Numbered from the stretch's first letter, positions 1 through 10,008 are shown. The stretch: DNA of 20,287 bases from Rhizophagus sp. LPA8_4_AMF (GCA_021464525.1 JADRCO010001320.1:1-20287); one strand, 5' to 3'. The notes: generated by a model from the sequence alone, not told the origin. Numbers and translations: made by a program.

Positions 1-62
<62 letters not shown>

Positions 63-65
63 AAA
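1..65. repeat. Poly-T / poly-A homopolymer tract
   Basis: The window opens with 30 T, one A, 24 T and then 10 A before normal sequence resumes. The T-run followed by an A-run can fold back on itself. It lies upstream of the GATA gene and could be promoter poly(dA:dT), a decayed retroelement tail, or an assembly weak spot. Confidence 0.8.
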
Positions 66-103
66 GGAAATAAATTTGTATATTAAACAATTTTTTTTTT
101 TTT

Positions 104-123
104 ATATTTTCTTCTTTTTTTAG
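104..123 (+). promoter_or_regulatory. Candidate 3' splice site upstream of the annotated GATA-gene ATG
   Basis: A pyrimidine-rich tract ends in TTTTTTAG at 123. From 124 to the ATG at 157 the sequence is 33 nt, in frame and free of stops. Either a 5'-UTR intron ends here or an upstream coding exon lies outside the window. Confidence 0.35.
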
Positions 124-156
124 TCGTTTTCGAATAAAACAATATTTTCAATTAAT

Positions 157-1986
157 ATGGATGTTGCCTCGATATGTTCGTTACCTCCTATTGATAAAAC
201 AATATCCACTAGCGCGTCTATTCTAATGACAAATGTGACTTCATCGACCGAATCGCTTAAAAATAAAAGTACTTTACCTTCAATATCGTCACTTCTATCA
301 CAGCATCCTGATAAAACATCTCCTACGCATCATGAAAATCATACCGCGCAACCTTATTTACATACTAAACCTAATTCAGTTCAATTAACTCAGCTTGAAT
401 CTCAAAAGAGTTCAGCTAATAGTTCACCTTTACTTATAAATCTTTATCCATTATCTTTGGAAACTCCAAGACAACAATCATCCACTCAAATACATCCTAG
501 CCCTCCCCCTACTACACCAAGTTTAAGTAGATCCAATTCGAACATTCTCTTAAATGAACAGAATAGGTCACCAAGCATACGCCCTTCATTGAATACACCC
601 ACTCCAGAATCTAAACATTCTCCATCAGAATCAGCTGCGAGTCTGTCAAAATCTAGTCCTTTATTAAATCCTCACGAAATAAACGTTTCACAACAAAAAC
701 AACAATCTTCGTTCCCGGAAAATTCGTTTTCTCATTCAAATACGCTTACACAACCATATCAACAGTCGCAATGGCGGAAGCAGCATTCACAAATGTTATC
801 TTCAAATCAACAAGATGCTGTCGTCGCTGTACCTCCAAAAGATACAAAGCAGAATTCTGCAATACAGCAGCAACAACAGACTATACAATATGATGCAGCT
901 ATTGCTGCTGGTGGACTCCCTTCAGAATATCATTATTACCGTGCTTCTTTTGAAAAGGACGTTTATCAATCTGTCACTCGAGGAACCGAACGAACAATGG
1001 CTGATCTGAGAAAGGTTATTTATTTAATTATTTATCTATATTTTTATATATATATTTTTTTTTTATTTAATAATTAAATGAAATGTTTCCTTATAATCAA
1101 TCTCAGATAATTGATCATTGTGCAATTATCGGCCAATTCGCTACTCAATATGGTGAAATATGCAGTCGGACTAGTAATAGCAGGCCAGACGTTTGGCCAA
1201 TGCAGCCAGCAATTCCCATTCCGACGGAAGCACATGTCTCCGAAATGATAAATAAAGCCTTTGATATTCTTTACGTACTAAATGCTTTAAAAGATGAAGC
1301 AAGTCGTCGTGGCCCGGTTGGTAATTGAGACCATTTTAAAAAAAGAAATATTGTATCAAAATCATTAATTTTATCTTCAATCAATAGAGTGAAATTGAAC
1401 TTATCAGAAACAAACGATCAACTACAGCTGCTTCTTCTCGTCCAAAATATCGAAAACGAACGGTACGTTACATTATATGGAAAGGAATATTATATCAGTC
1501 AAATATCCATATTAACTTTATGAAAATATTAGAAAAGACCTGCACCTCCAGGTAGGTGTCACTCATGTAATATACAAGAAACGCCCGAATGGCGACGTGG
1601 ACCAGATGGAGCAAGAACGTTATGCAACGCGTGTGGATTGCGTAAGTATTTATTTTTTAAAAAAAATTTATAACGGTAGATTACTAAAATAAAATAACAA
1701 AATTACAGATTTTGCGAAATTAACACGTAAACGTGCACAAAATGCGATTCAAGAGCAACAGCAACGTTTAGCTCAACATAGAACCTTTTTACATCATCCT
1801 TATCCACCACCATATTTACAAATTGCAAATCAAAATCAAAACGCATTAAACATAACACAATATCCCGGATTCCCACAACATAATGTTAGTCAAAGTGGAA
1901 ATCAATTTATAAATACGACACCACCTTCTATCTCAAGGGTTACACAAATGGGTTATTCATCCACAACACGAATTGAAATTGATTAA
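157..1986 (+). CDS. nsdD: NsdD/SUB-1-like GATA zinc-finger transcription factor (5 exons)
   Basis: My model joins exons 157-1014, 1107-1316, 1388-1462, 1533-1641 and 1709-1986, giving about 509 aa. Residues 1-250 are Ser/Thr/Pro/Gln/Asn-rich and look disordered. Residues about 257-350 (ending exon 1 in MADLRK, then [17 protein letters not shown] and [10 protein letters not shown] in exon 2) match the conserved segment ahead of the finger in NsdD proteins. A basic linker (RPKYRKRT) leads to one finger, CHSC at 390-393 and CNAC at 412-415, spaced C-X2-C-X18-C-X2-C, with the NsdD/white-collar-type HFAKLTRKR tail. The exon 4/5 junction splits the His codon of that tail. In known fungi NsdD/SUB-1 binds GATA sites and controls sexual development; the role here is inferred. 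Every junction keeps frame, but intron 2 needs the weak donor GTTGGT at 1317. The start is uncertain, because the frame is open upstream to a splice-acceptor-like site at 123. Confidence 0.85.
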
Positions 1987-2286
1987 TTAAAACAAATTAT
2001 TTAAGTTTTTTTTTATTTTTATTATATTTTATGTAGAACTTATGGTATAAAATTATATTATTATTATATTTATTATATGAATTCTTTAAAGCCTTAGCTT
2101 TATTTATGTGTAAAATAAGTTATGTACATTTATGAATATGAATTTTGATTTTATGTATAAGGAAATAATTTTAAACATTAATAATAAATTTGTTCATTCT
2201 TTGTATAATTATGTATTTCAAAGCCCATTTCTCTATGTACGTGTATCAATAATGTATATCAAATTATTTAAAATTTTTTTTTTCAG
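1987..2286 (+). other. GATA-gene 3' flank
   Basis: AT-rich sequence after the stop codon with several AATAAA-like stretches (for example near 2180) that could serve polyadenylation. The only structured signal is the strong pyrimidine tract plus CAG at 2274-2286, which precedes the candidate alternative exon. Confidence 0.5.
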
Positions 2287-2363
2287 ACTTTGCCGCAACT
2301 TTAAATAAATTAGATAAAATAATCAATCTGCTGTCAAACAAAAACAGTAAGCCTGAAAAATAA
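2287..2363 (+). other. Candidate alternative last exon (or exon relic) of the GATA gene
   Basis: The segment follows a strong acceptor (a run of T then CAG ending at 2286). Exon 4 of the GATA gene ends one base into a codon (C at 1641). Joining that C to 2287 gives CAC TTT GCC, i.e. His-Phe-Ala, the same residues that begin exon 5 (HFAKL). The frame stays open for 25 more codons, beginning HFAATLNKLDK and ending in TAA at 2361-2363. The implied intron of 645 nt is long next to the 67-92 nt introns of this gene. It may be a true alternative exon, a duplicated exon relic, or chance. Confidence 0.4.
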
Positions 2364-3570
2364 GCCGCAACAGATGTAGCGATTCAAACAAATGTTTGAT
2401 TCTTCTAGCCACTCAATTAAAAAGTTATACAAAAAGGCTTAGGTCTGTAAGGAGGGCTTATTTTTATTAGGGCTGATTAAATTAAATCTTTAATTTATTG
2501 CTAAGCCTAGAACAATAATTTGGCTGATTTGCATATTTTTAAAATTATTTATTTGTCTTGTGATTTACATTATTCTAAGCCCAATATTGACTGAATTATC
2601 TGATAATTTATATTGTAAATTACTAAATTTGTGTCGTTAAATTTTTTTCTTTTCAGAAAGAAAATTTTGTGGCTGTTCAAAAGGAAAAAAAAAAATCTTA
2701 ATTTTACACATGCCAAATTATATAATAATTTAATTTAATTGTTTGCACAGCACAGACCACGTACTACTATTTTTATAATTAAGGTTCTCGATGCGAGGTT
2801 CAAAAACTTCATAGATTAAGATTTATCTTTCTATTTATATAAAATAAATTTATTTATTTTCTTTCAAATGTGACACATTATTAAGAAAAATGATTATTGA
2901 ATGATTAAATTAAATTAATATATAAATAATTTCAATTTGTACGCGTTTTATTTGCCGTACATGGATTTAACCGAATAAAGTTCGAATGCGCGTTAAAATC
3001 AACATATTTGTGAAACAATTAAATGAAATAATAAAGCATGTCTTACATTGTTTGGCTCGGAATTGATTTAGCTTTTTTTCGAGACTATTTCTTTACGGCT
3101 TGATTTTTAAGTAAGTTGAAGCGAAAGCCCTAGTTAGTAATCAGTATGTTTTCCCTTTCAAATATCCTGTGATAAAAATAACTAGTTTATTATCTATTTC
3201 GGAATTCTCCGATTCGTAGGCGCAGGTGGCGCAGAGTTGTATACTTTTTCCGCATTTTTTACACTTTTACTATTATTACTTTATTGTTATATTCATTAAT
3301 GTCATATATACATTGTCATTATCATTATCATTTATCATTATCATTATCATATCATTTAATATCAATTAATATTATGATAATGCCCAATTTTGGATTTCAT
3401 ACAATTTCAAATAACTTTTAATGGAAGTTGAATAACACCACCCTTTTCACCACATTTAGTAACACGAAAATATTCTTTCGACTTTGATTGGCAGAAAAAG
3501 TTATGTAACACGTTGTTTTAAAATTTTAAAATTAGATCAAAAAAGAAAAATTTTTTTTATCTGATTTACA
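2364..3570. other. Intergenic region between GATA and aspartokinase genes
   Basis: AT-rich, with no gene that I can support. It holds the (ATC/ATT) microsatellite at 3316-3360 and must include the aspartokinase promoter. I could not identify a convincing TATA box or Gcn4-type general amino-acid control site. Confidence 0.6.
3316..3360. repeat. ATC/ATT trinucleotide-like microsatellite
   Basis: Irregular tandem copies of TCATTA and ATCATT run through 3316-3360, about 210 bp upstream of the aspartokinase ATG. Confidence 0.75.
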
Positions 3571-5554
3571 ATGGCTGCTCTTCCTATTTCTAACAAAGAA
3601 TGCCTACCGTGGATTGTCCAAAAATTTGGCGGGACAAGTGTTGGAAAATTTTTAGAAAATATCACAGACACCATTGTAAGGTACGTATTTTATAATTTAA
3701 TAGGATTTATTAATTTAATTCCTCTTCTGAATTTCAAGCATCTTAACTTTTGTACTAGATCTCATTTAGAAACACATCGAGTTGCATTAGTTTGTTCTGC
3801 ACGCAGTAGTAATATAAAGGCGGAGGGAACGACTAATAGATTATTTAAAGCTTCTGAAGAAGCACTTAAACATGGTTCCAAAGAATATCTTCGTATTGTA
3901 GATGAGATTTACGAAGATCATGTCAAAGCTTCTCGAGAAATTATTATTAAAAATGAAATTCTTAAAGAATTAGAAAATCAATTGCTTCAAGATTGTACAA
4001 AACTCAAAAGTTTTTTAGATGCTGCACAAGTAAGGTGAAACCATCTAAAAAATTTATTTATATTATGAATTTTAGGTAATAAATTCTTTTTCTTTATAGC
4101 TTATTGATGAAATATCACCTCGCTTGAAAGACAGTATTATTGGGGTTGGAGAATTACTGTCTTGTCGTATTATCGTAGCTGCGTTACAAGACAAGGTATT
4201 TATGTCCAATAAATTATTTTAATAAATAAATTAAATAATTGAATTTAACGGAACTTAATTTTAATAACAATAATATCATCATTATTATTTAACCTATAGG
4301 GGATAAATGCTGAATTTGTTAAATTAGACAAGATTATTAATTTAGATAATATTATTGAACAAGGCTTCGATGCTTATAATTTAAATCAAAAATTTTACGA
4401 TTATCTATCACAGAAAATTGCAGATGCAGTTAATAAATGTGGAAATAAGATACCTGTTGTTACTGGTAATTGTCTTATTCATTTTATTTTTTTCCTTTTA
4501 TTAGAATACCCATTAATTACTTTTTTTATTACAGGATATTTTGGAATGGTACCGGGAGGTATTATTGATAGTATTGGACGAGGCTATACGGATTTATGTG
4601 CAGCACTTTTAGCAGTAGGACTTAAAGCTAAAGAACTTCAAATTTGGAAAGAGGTTGATGGAATTTTTACGGCTGATCCTCGTAAAGTTCCTAATGCAAG
4701 ACTTTTACCGATCATTACACCTGAAGAAGCAGCAGAACTTACATATTATGGATCTGAAGTTATACATCCATATACAATGGAACAAGTTATAAGATCGAAC
4801 ATTCCCATTCGTATAAAGAATGTGATAAATCCATTAGGAGAAGGAACAATTATTTTTCCTGATGCACCTAAAAAGTCTAAGAAAGGACCACTTAAAAATG
4901 GATATCATAGAAGACATCCTACTGCTGTTACCATAAAAAACAATATTATTGTTCTAAATATCCATTCAAATCGTAAAATTATGAGCCATGGATTTTTCGC
5001 AAAAATTTTTGCAGCTTTAGATACTTACGGTATTATTGTAGATTTGATTTCTACAAGCGAAGTCCACGTATCTATGGCATTAGGTGCGAAAATCGTAAAA
5101 AAGGATTTACAAAAAGCATTAAAAGAATTAGAAAAATTAGGCGACGTATGTTGAATTTATAAAATATTGATATTTTAAATTTTCCTTGATTAATTGACTA
5201 AAAGAATTTTATTTGTAGGTTGATGTACTTGAAGGCATGGCAATATTAAGCTTAGTTGGTAAACAAATGAAAAATATGGTAGGAATTGCTGGTAAAATGT
5301 TTACTATACTTGCCGAGGCAGATGTGAATATCGAAATGATTTCACAAGGTGCATCAGAAATTAATATATCATGTGTTATTGATGAATTTAATGCTGATAA
5401 GGCATTAAATATTATTCACGACCAATTATTATCCCTATCTCCACCCGCCTTATTACTTCACGATCAATTATTACCACTATCTTCGCCAGCTTTATCACTT
5501 CACGTACCCAAAGCTCCGCCTGCTTTATCAATTCACGACCAATTGCTACCTTAA
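3571..5554 (+). CDS. HOM3: Aspartate kinase, fungal Hom3 type (6 exons)
   Basis: Exons 3571-3680, 3759-4029, 4100-4195, 4300-4465, 4535-5145 and 5219-5554 splice in frame to 529 aa, close to yeast Hom3. The family phosphorylates L-aspartate with ATP, the first committed step to threonine, methionine and isoleucine, in the cytosol, and is usually feedback-inhibited by threonine. Visible signatures are KFGGTSVGK at 18-26, VCSARSS at 48-54, a GRGYTD segment at 229-234, WKEVDGIFTADPRKV at 252-266 and YYGSEVIHPYTMEQV. Two ACT regulatory domains follow at about 345-400 and 425-490. Introns are 69-104 nt with GT-AG ends. Intron 1 (3681-3758) is 78 nt, a multiple of three, and has no in-frame stop. 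The last 45 residues (485-529) are a degenerate peptide repeat, apparently an unusual C-terminal extension. The start is chosen for its position 17 codons before the KFGGTS motif. Confidence 0.95.
5417..5554 (+). repeat. In-frame 42-bp tandem repeat in the aspartokinase C-terminus
   Basis: Units 5417-5458 (HDQLLSLSPPALLL), 5459-5500 (HDQLLPLSSPALSL), a shortened 33-bp unit 5501-5533 (HVPKAPPALSI) and a partial unit 5534-5554 (HDQLLP, stop). All lengths are multiples of three, so the reading frame is preserved. The repeat seems to have grown from the end of the second ACT domain (IIHDQLL). Confidence 0.9.
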
Positions 5555-7200
5555 AGTCCCGTCTGCTTTATTACATTTAATTATAATCTTAGATAGAGTT
5601 TTAATGTAATAGTGTATTAAAAAATATATATTAATATTTCTTGGAAAAAAAAAATAATAATAAAAAATTTTCATCACGTGACTATATTCGTGAACAAAAT
5701 AATAATAGTAAATGATGTGAAATTTGTGAAATTGAAATTAAAAATTTTCGATCTCGTGTAACTTTTAATATTTGACACAGATACGGAACCAACCAAGATC
5801 TAATCCCTTTATCTGCATAACAGGTTGTATATCAGGATATTAATAGTTTTAATAATTAAACAAAAGAGGAGGTATCCGAGAATACGGAGATGTCGTGTAT
5901 ATCTTGGCTACCGATTTTTCTAATTCTAGTAATTACAAGTTCCTTGATAGGAACATAAAATATTCATTGATGAAATGAAAAATGCTTGGCACGATTGAAA
6001 GACGATAAAAGATGATCAAAAATGTAATCAAATGTAATCTTTTATTGACATGAACTTTATCGGGAAATATCCGAAATGTCGCGATTTACCTTTTTTTGGA
6101 AAGAAAATTGCTTTTGGAAAGGGATGATTTGGAGGGAGAAGAATATTCGTAATCACTATTTGTATTTTTATTTTGCAGCAAATAAAAATAAAAGTTACAC
6201 AAGAAATAAACAAACATAATAATAATTAATAATTAATAAAATGGTGGTTAACAAACAAACATGACGCAAATTAATCGGAAGTTGTATTACCTTATGACTA
6301 AGTTTTAAATTCTAAATATAATTTTTTGAAGGTTTCTTAAAATATTCATTAATTTATTCTAAATTATTTTTCAATCGTGCGATGTCATTTAACTCCCATG
6401 TTAAAGATAATGCAGATTATACATATAGGAATTAAGTGGATGATGAATTCTTGACGATGTACGAATTCCTTGGCGAAGTAATGTATAATTCGTACGTGTG
6501 ATGTTACTTATTTTATTTGTTATTCAAAAATTATTCACGAACTTTTATACTGAAATATTTATTTTAAAAAAGAAAAGCCAAGAAAAAAAAATTCTCGAAT
6601 TAGATTATGGCGGAAAATTGTAATCTTCAATTACTAAATTTAAAATTTAATAATTATTAATTACCAGTTTGTTTATATTTATTGATTAATTAGAAATATG
6701 TTAATTAATTGTACAATATACCGCTTTGTTTTATTTAGAAGATGACATAATCTATTAATTTAATAACCATGTTTATTCCTCGACTCTCGAAATCATGAAG
6801 TTACTTTGAATTAACATCACTTTAAACTTTATTTTTAGTCTCTGATAAAGTTTAGAGATTTCCTACTCAAAGTTTTTCCTTTCCTTATACAATATGTTGA
6901 TTTTTTTATATTTCTGTAATATAAATCTCATTTTCAGCCTATATACTACACACTTACAGTATAATATTAAGCAAAGTATTAAGAAGTTTCATTCCTATAA
7001 TATTTACATACAATTTACTAGAATTATAATAATGTATAATTTTATTATTAAATAGCTCTGAATCTTACCACTTTTATTAGTAATATGGTCTTCTAAATAA
7101 TTTTCTAATTGACATTAAAATAATAAAATGGCTATTATTATCTCTATATATTTATATTTATAGTTATTAGATAAATATACATTAAATTTCTATAAATAAA
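5555..7200. other. Gene-poor AT-rich region downstream of aspartokinase
   Basis: It begins with the aspartokinase 3' end (AATAAT/AATAAA-like sequence near 5650). I see no coding exon with a recognisable protein or consistent splice signals. The one clear structure is an inverted repeat at 6459-6495. Confidence 0.5.
6459..6495. repeat. Short perfect inverted repeat (hairpin)
   Basis: GTACGAATT at 6459-6467 pairs perfectly with AATTCGTAC at 6487-6495 across a 19-nt loop. Function unknown. No TIR-like extension or target-site duplication was seen. Confidence 0.6.
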
Positions 7201-7473
7201 GTAATAGAAATTATTAAAAATGTTTACTAAAATGCAGAAAGTTTTTTTATTTATAATATTTTAGAGTAATCTTAATGCTTACTAGGGGTAAAATTTATTA
7301 TAGGTAAAAATCACCTTGGATATATCATATTATATAATTATATTTATTATATTAAAATTTAATTTTTTTTAGTTCAAAAAAAAAATCTAAAAATAAAATT
7401 TTTACAATTTTTAATACAATATTATATATAAAATAAATGAATAAAATCATTTAAAAATTAGTTTATACCTTAT

Positions 7474-7640
7474 ATAAATTAAGGTAAAATTCACTTTTGT
7501 TAAATTTTACCAAAATTTTATATTTTAATAAATATTTATATAAATTAAAGTAAAATTCACCAGTAATGTAATTTTAGTTTATTAATTTTATATTATATTT
7601 TACAATTTCATAAATTAAAGATAAAATTTATAAAGAAAAT
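7474..7640. repeat. Degenerate tandem repeat, period about 66-70 bp
   Basis: ATAAATTAARGTAAAATTCAC-like sequence recurs at about 7474, 7540 and 7610, within very AT-rich DNA. The copies are diverged. Confidence 0.5.
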
Positions 7641-7650
7641 TAGTTTTTAT

Positions 7651-7841
7651 AATACTACTAATTTCCAAAGTCTTTGCTTTTTTATTTAATAACTTTTAGA
7701 GTATTATTTTACTTACTATTTTAGTTAAATGAAATCAACTTCTTTTATTAATTGAAAGCTATTTAATAAAATTGAAACTACTTGTATATTAATTTTCATG
7801 AGTATAAGTATAATATATTTAAAAAAACATATTTTTCATAA
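7651..7841. repeat. Diverged direct repeat, copy 1
   Basis: The stretch running from a CTACTAATTTCC segment through TTATTAATTGAAAG to TTGTATATTAATTTTCAT is repeated with substitutions at 8009-8196, about 358 bp downstream. A shorter partial relative lies near 7230-7290. No open frame is shared. Confidence 0.6.
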
Positions 7842-8008
7842 AAGTCATGACAGATATTAGGTAATATTTTAGGAGGTGAAAGAACTAATACATACTAATA
7901 CAAAATTAAGCATTTTTATTAGTTAAAATTAATATTATGATATATATAATTAAATATTATTGGTTAAAAAAATCTTACCTGGAGATGGGGGAGTATATCA
8001 CTATCCTA

Positions 8009-8196
8009 ATAGTACTAACTTTCAAATTTTCTTTTTTCTATTTGCTAACTTTAGATTATAATTTTACCATTTTGATCAAATGATATCAATTTCCTTTATT
8101 AATTGAAAATTGTTCAGTAGGGCTAAAACTAGTTGTATATTAATTTTCATAAGTATAAATATAATATATATGAAGAAATATACATTTTTTATAATG
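8009..8196. repeat. Diverged direct repeat, copy 2
   Basis: Second copy of the unit at 7651-7841. It shares TTATTAATTGAAA and TTGTATATTAATTTTCAT in the same order and spacing. Probably an old non-coding dispersed element or local duplication. Confidence 0.6.
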
Positions 8197-8390
8197 GTAC
8201 TATTAAATTTTTTTTTTTATTTGCTAACTTCAGAATATATGAATGATTTCCCAATGATAGGATGATGGCTATACCTACTAGAATATTCAACCATTTAGCA
8301 TTCTCTTCATAAAGATATATTAGGTATAGAGGCTTACTTAAAGACCATTACAGCTAAGAATGGCCTTAAAATTGATTTGGCAAAATCCGA

Positions 8391-8460
8391 AATTCTGCCG
8401 AAATTAATTCTTAATTTTAGACGAATCCGTAATTCAGCCGAAAATCATAATTCCAGCCAA
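8391..8460. repeat. Cluster of AATTCTGCCGAAATT-like motifs
   Basis: Three related motifs occur in 70 bp: AATTCTGCCGAAATT (8391-8405), AATTCAGCCGAAAAT (8431-8445) and AATTCCAGCCAA (8449-8460). Relatives occur near 15221-15254, 16071-16234 and 19195-19231 in this window, so this looks like a piece of a dispersed repeat family. Confidence 0.5.
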
Positions 8461-8750
8461 AACGATATGTCAATCATTTCCTTTTTTGATGATAGCATTC
8501 CACAAAAATCGATTTTAAGCTTAATTTTATTAAATTATAATAATTATAAAGAATTACAATAAAGTCTTTTTAATAATATTGAAAAAATATCACTTAAAAC
8601 AAGTGTAATATATCTAAAATTTATTTTATTTTAATTCAAAAAATAAAAAAAAGTTGTTTAATAATTAACAAAATCTGTTTAAAACTAGTTTATAATAGTT
8701 TTAACAGTCTAAAATTAGGTTAATTAATTTTAAACGGTTCAAAACTTATA

Positions 8751-9106
8751 GGGTGTATTTACAAATTCAATTGGATTGGATTGGATTTGCCGATCCTATA
8801 GATTGGATTGGATTCTCACATAATCTAATCCCTATTCACAAATAAGTGGATTGGATTATAAATTTTATATTACATGTGAAAGTGGTGGTAAATGGTGGTG
8901 GATGTGGTGGTAGATGGTGGTAGATGCACGGTATGGTTTAGTCAATCGTGGGGTATACCCTGGATTGGAAATTTAATAGTAAAATCCAATCCAAATGGAT
9001 CCAGTTGATCGGCTCAATCCAATCCAAATCAATTTTGTAATTTGTGAACGTGGATTGGATTGAGACGTCGACTCAATCCAATCCAATTGAATTTGTGAAT
9101 GCACCC
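8751..9106. mobile_element. Non-autonomous TIR element (MITE), 3-bp TSD ATA
   Basis: The left end GGGTGTATTTACAAATTC and the reverse complement of the right end, GGGTGCATTCACAAATTC, continue together for 33 bp with two mismatches. The flanks are ATA at 8748-8750 and at 9107-9109. GGATTGGATT motifs fill both ends, and a perfect 14-bp inverted repeat (arms 9051-9064 and 9072-9085) lies just inside the right end. The centre carries G-rich GGTGGT repeats (about 8880-8930). There is no transposase frame. The 3-bp duplication and GGG start suggest a PIF/Harbinger-type origin, by inference, although ATA is not the usual TWA target. Confidence 0.8.
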
Positions 9107-9330
9107 ATAATAGACTTTTGGACAGTTTTGAATGAACTTATCGGATGTAATTGGGAATGTTGGCAGGGCCGGTTTCTAAAGGAAAGAACAGTTAGTAGCA
9201 TAAAATTTTTATGAAAAGGGAAAAAAAGACAATAAAAAGTTATTTATTCTTTATTTATTTGATGGTAAATAAAAAGAAATGTGCATAAAATTTGACGCGA
9301 TTACAATTTACAAGCATATATTAAATGACT

Positions 9331-10002
9331 GATTTCTATATAAAATCTGGGTGCCGCCTAAATCCGAAACTTCGGACACTTTCAAAATCCCGACACTTTT
9401 ACAGCTGATTCAAAAAGGTCGGGAGTCGGGACACATGACAAATTTTAAAGAATCGGAAATATTCGGTAAAGCTCAAAATAAGATAAAATTATACCACCAT
9501 TCTTGGAACAGTACTCTAAAATTAGCGTATAATTTTTATTTTGCATCAAGCTTTACCGAATATTTCAGAGTTCTTTAAAATTTGCTAAGTGTCCCGACCT
9601 TTTTGAAATTAGCTGTAATATCCCGACACTTTTAATATCTCGACACTCATTAAATTTATAATTAAAAAAATTTTTATAAATTTGCTATGGAAATAATCCC
9701 GATTTCTATATAAAGTCCGGGTGCCGTCTAAATCCGAAAGATATCCCAACACTTTCAAACCACTAACTTCATATTAAATTTATACTTAAAAAATTTTTTT
9801 ATAAATTTGCTAGCCGTTAAATGACTTTGTACAAGATATTATAATGGAAATGATCCCGATTTCTATATATAATAAGTCCGGTGTCATCTAAATCCGAAAG
9901 ACTGACAACTATCCCGACACTTTCAAAATCCTGACACTTTTAATATCTCGACACCAACTTCATATTAAATTTATACTTAAAAAAAGTTTTTATAAATTTG
10001 CT
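9331..10002. repeat. Three diverged tandem copies of a roughly 125-160 bp repeat
   Basis: Each copy runs from GATTTCTATATA, through TCTAAATCCGAAA and CCCGACACTTT, to TTAAATTTATA then TTTATAAATTTGCT. Copy A is 9331-9686 (inflated by the nested 9402-9615 element), copy B is about 9687-9811, and copy C about 9844-10002. Copy B lacks part of the middle. No coding sequence is evident. Confidence 0.8.
9402..9615. mobile_element. Tc1/mariner-like hairpin MITE with TA duplication
   Basis: Left arm 9402-9473 (starting CAGCTGATTCAAAAAGGTC, ending GGTAAAGCT) pairs with right arm 9549-9615 with a few indels. The pairing partly continues inward, so nearly the whole 214 bp can fold into one hairpin. TA at 9400-9401 and 9616-9617 flank it. 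The neighbouring repeat copy C has the uninterrupted sequence CACTTTTAATATC, so the empty site is visible in the same window. Tc1/mariner elements target TA; the family call rests on that and on the CAG start. Confidence 0.85.
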
Positions 10003-10008
10003 CGCTGG

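Noticed and set aside
2785-2815. B-box-like GAGGTTCAAAAAC
   Set aside because: No A box at a suitable distance upstream and no pairing arms, so no tRNA was called.
3215-3270. tRNA-like A-box sequence (TGGCGCAGAGTTG)
   Set aside because: No matching B box (GGTTCGA-type) or acceptor stem follows, and no cloverleaf can be drawn.
6028-6213. 61-codon minus-strand frame
   Set aside because: Low-complexity composition, no motif, no splice or promoter support; expected by chance in AT-rich DNA.
8377-8562. 61-codon plus-strand frame
   Set aside because: It overlaps the AATTCTGCCG repeat cluster and translates to repeat-like sequence; no homology recognised.
9351-9578. 75-codon plus-strand frame
   Set aside because: It crosses the border of the nested hairpin transposon at 9402, so it is a chance frame in repeat DNA.
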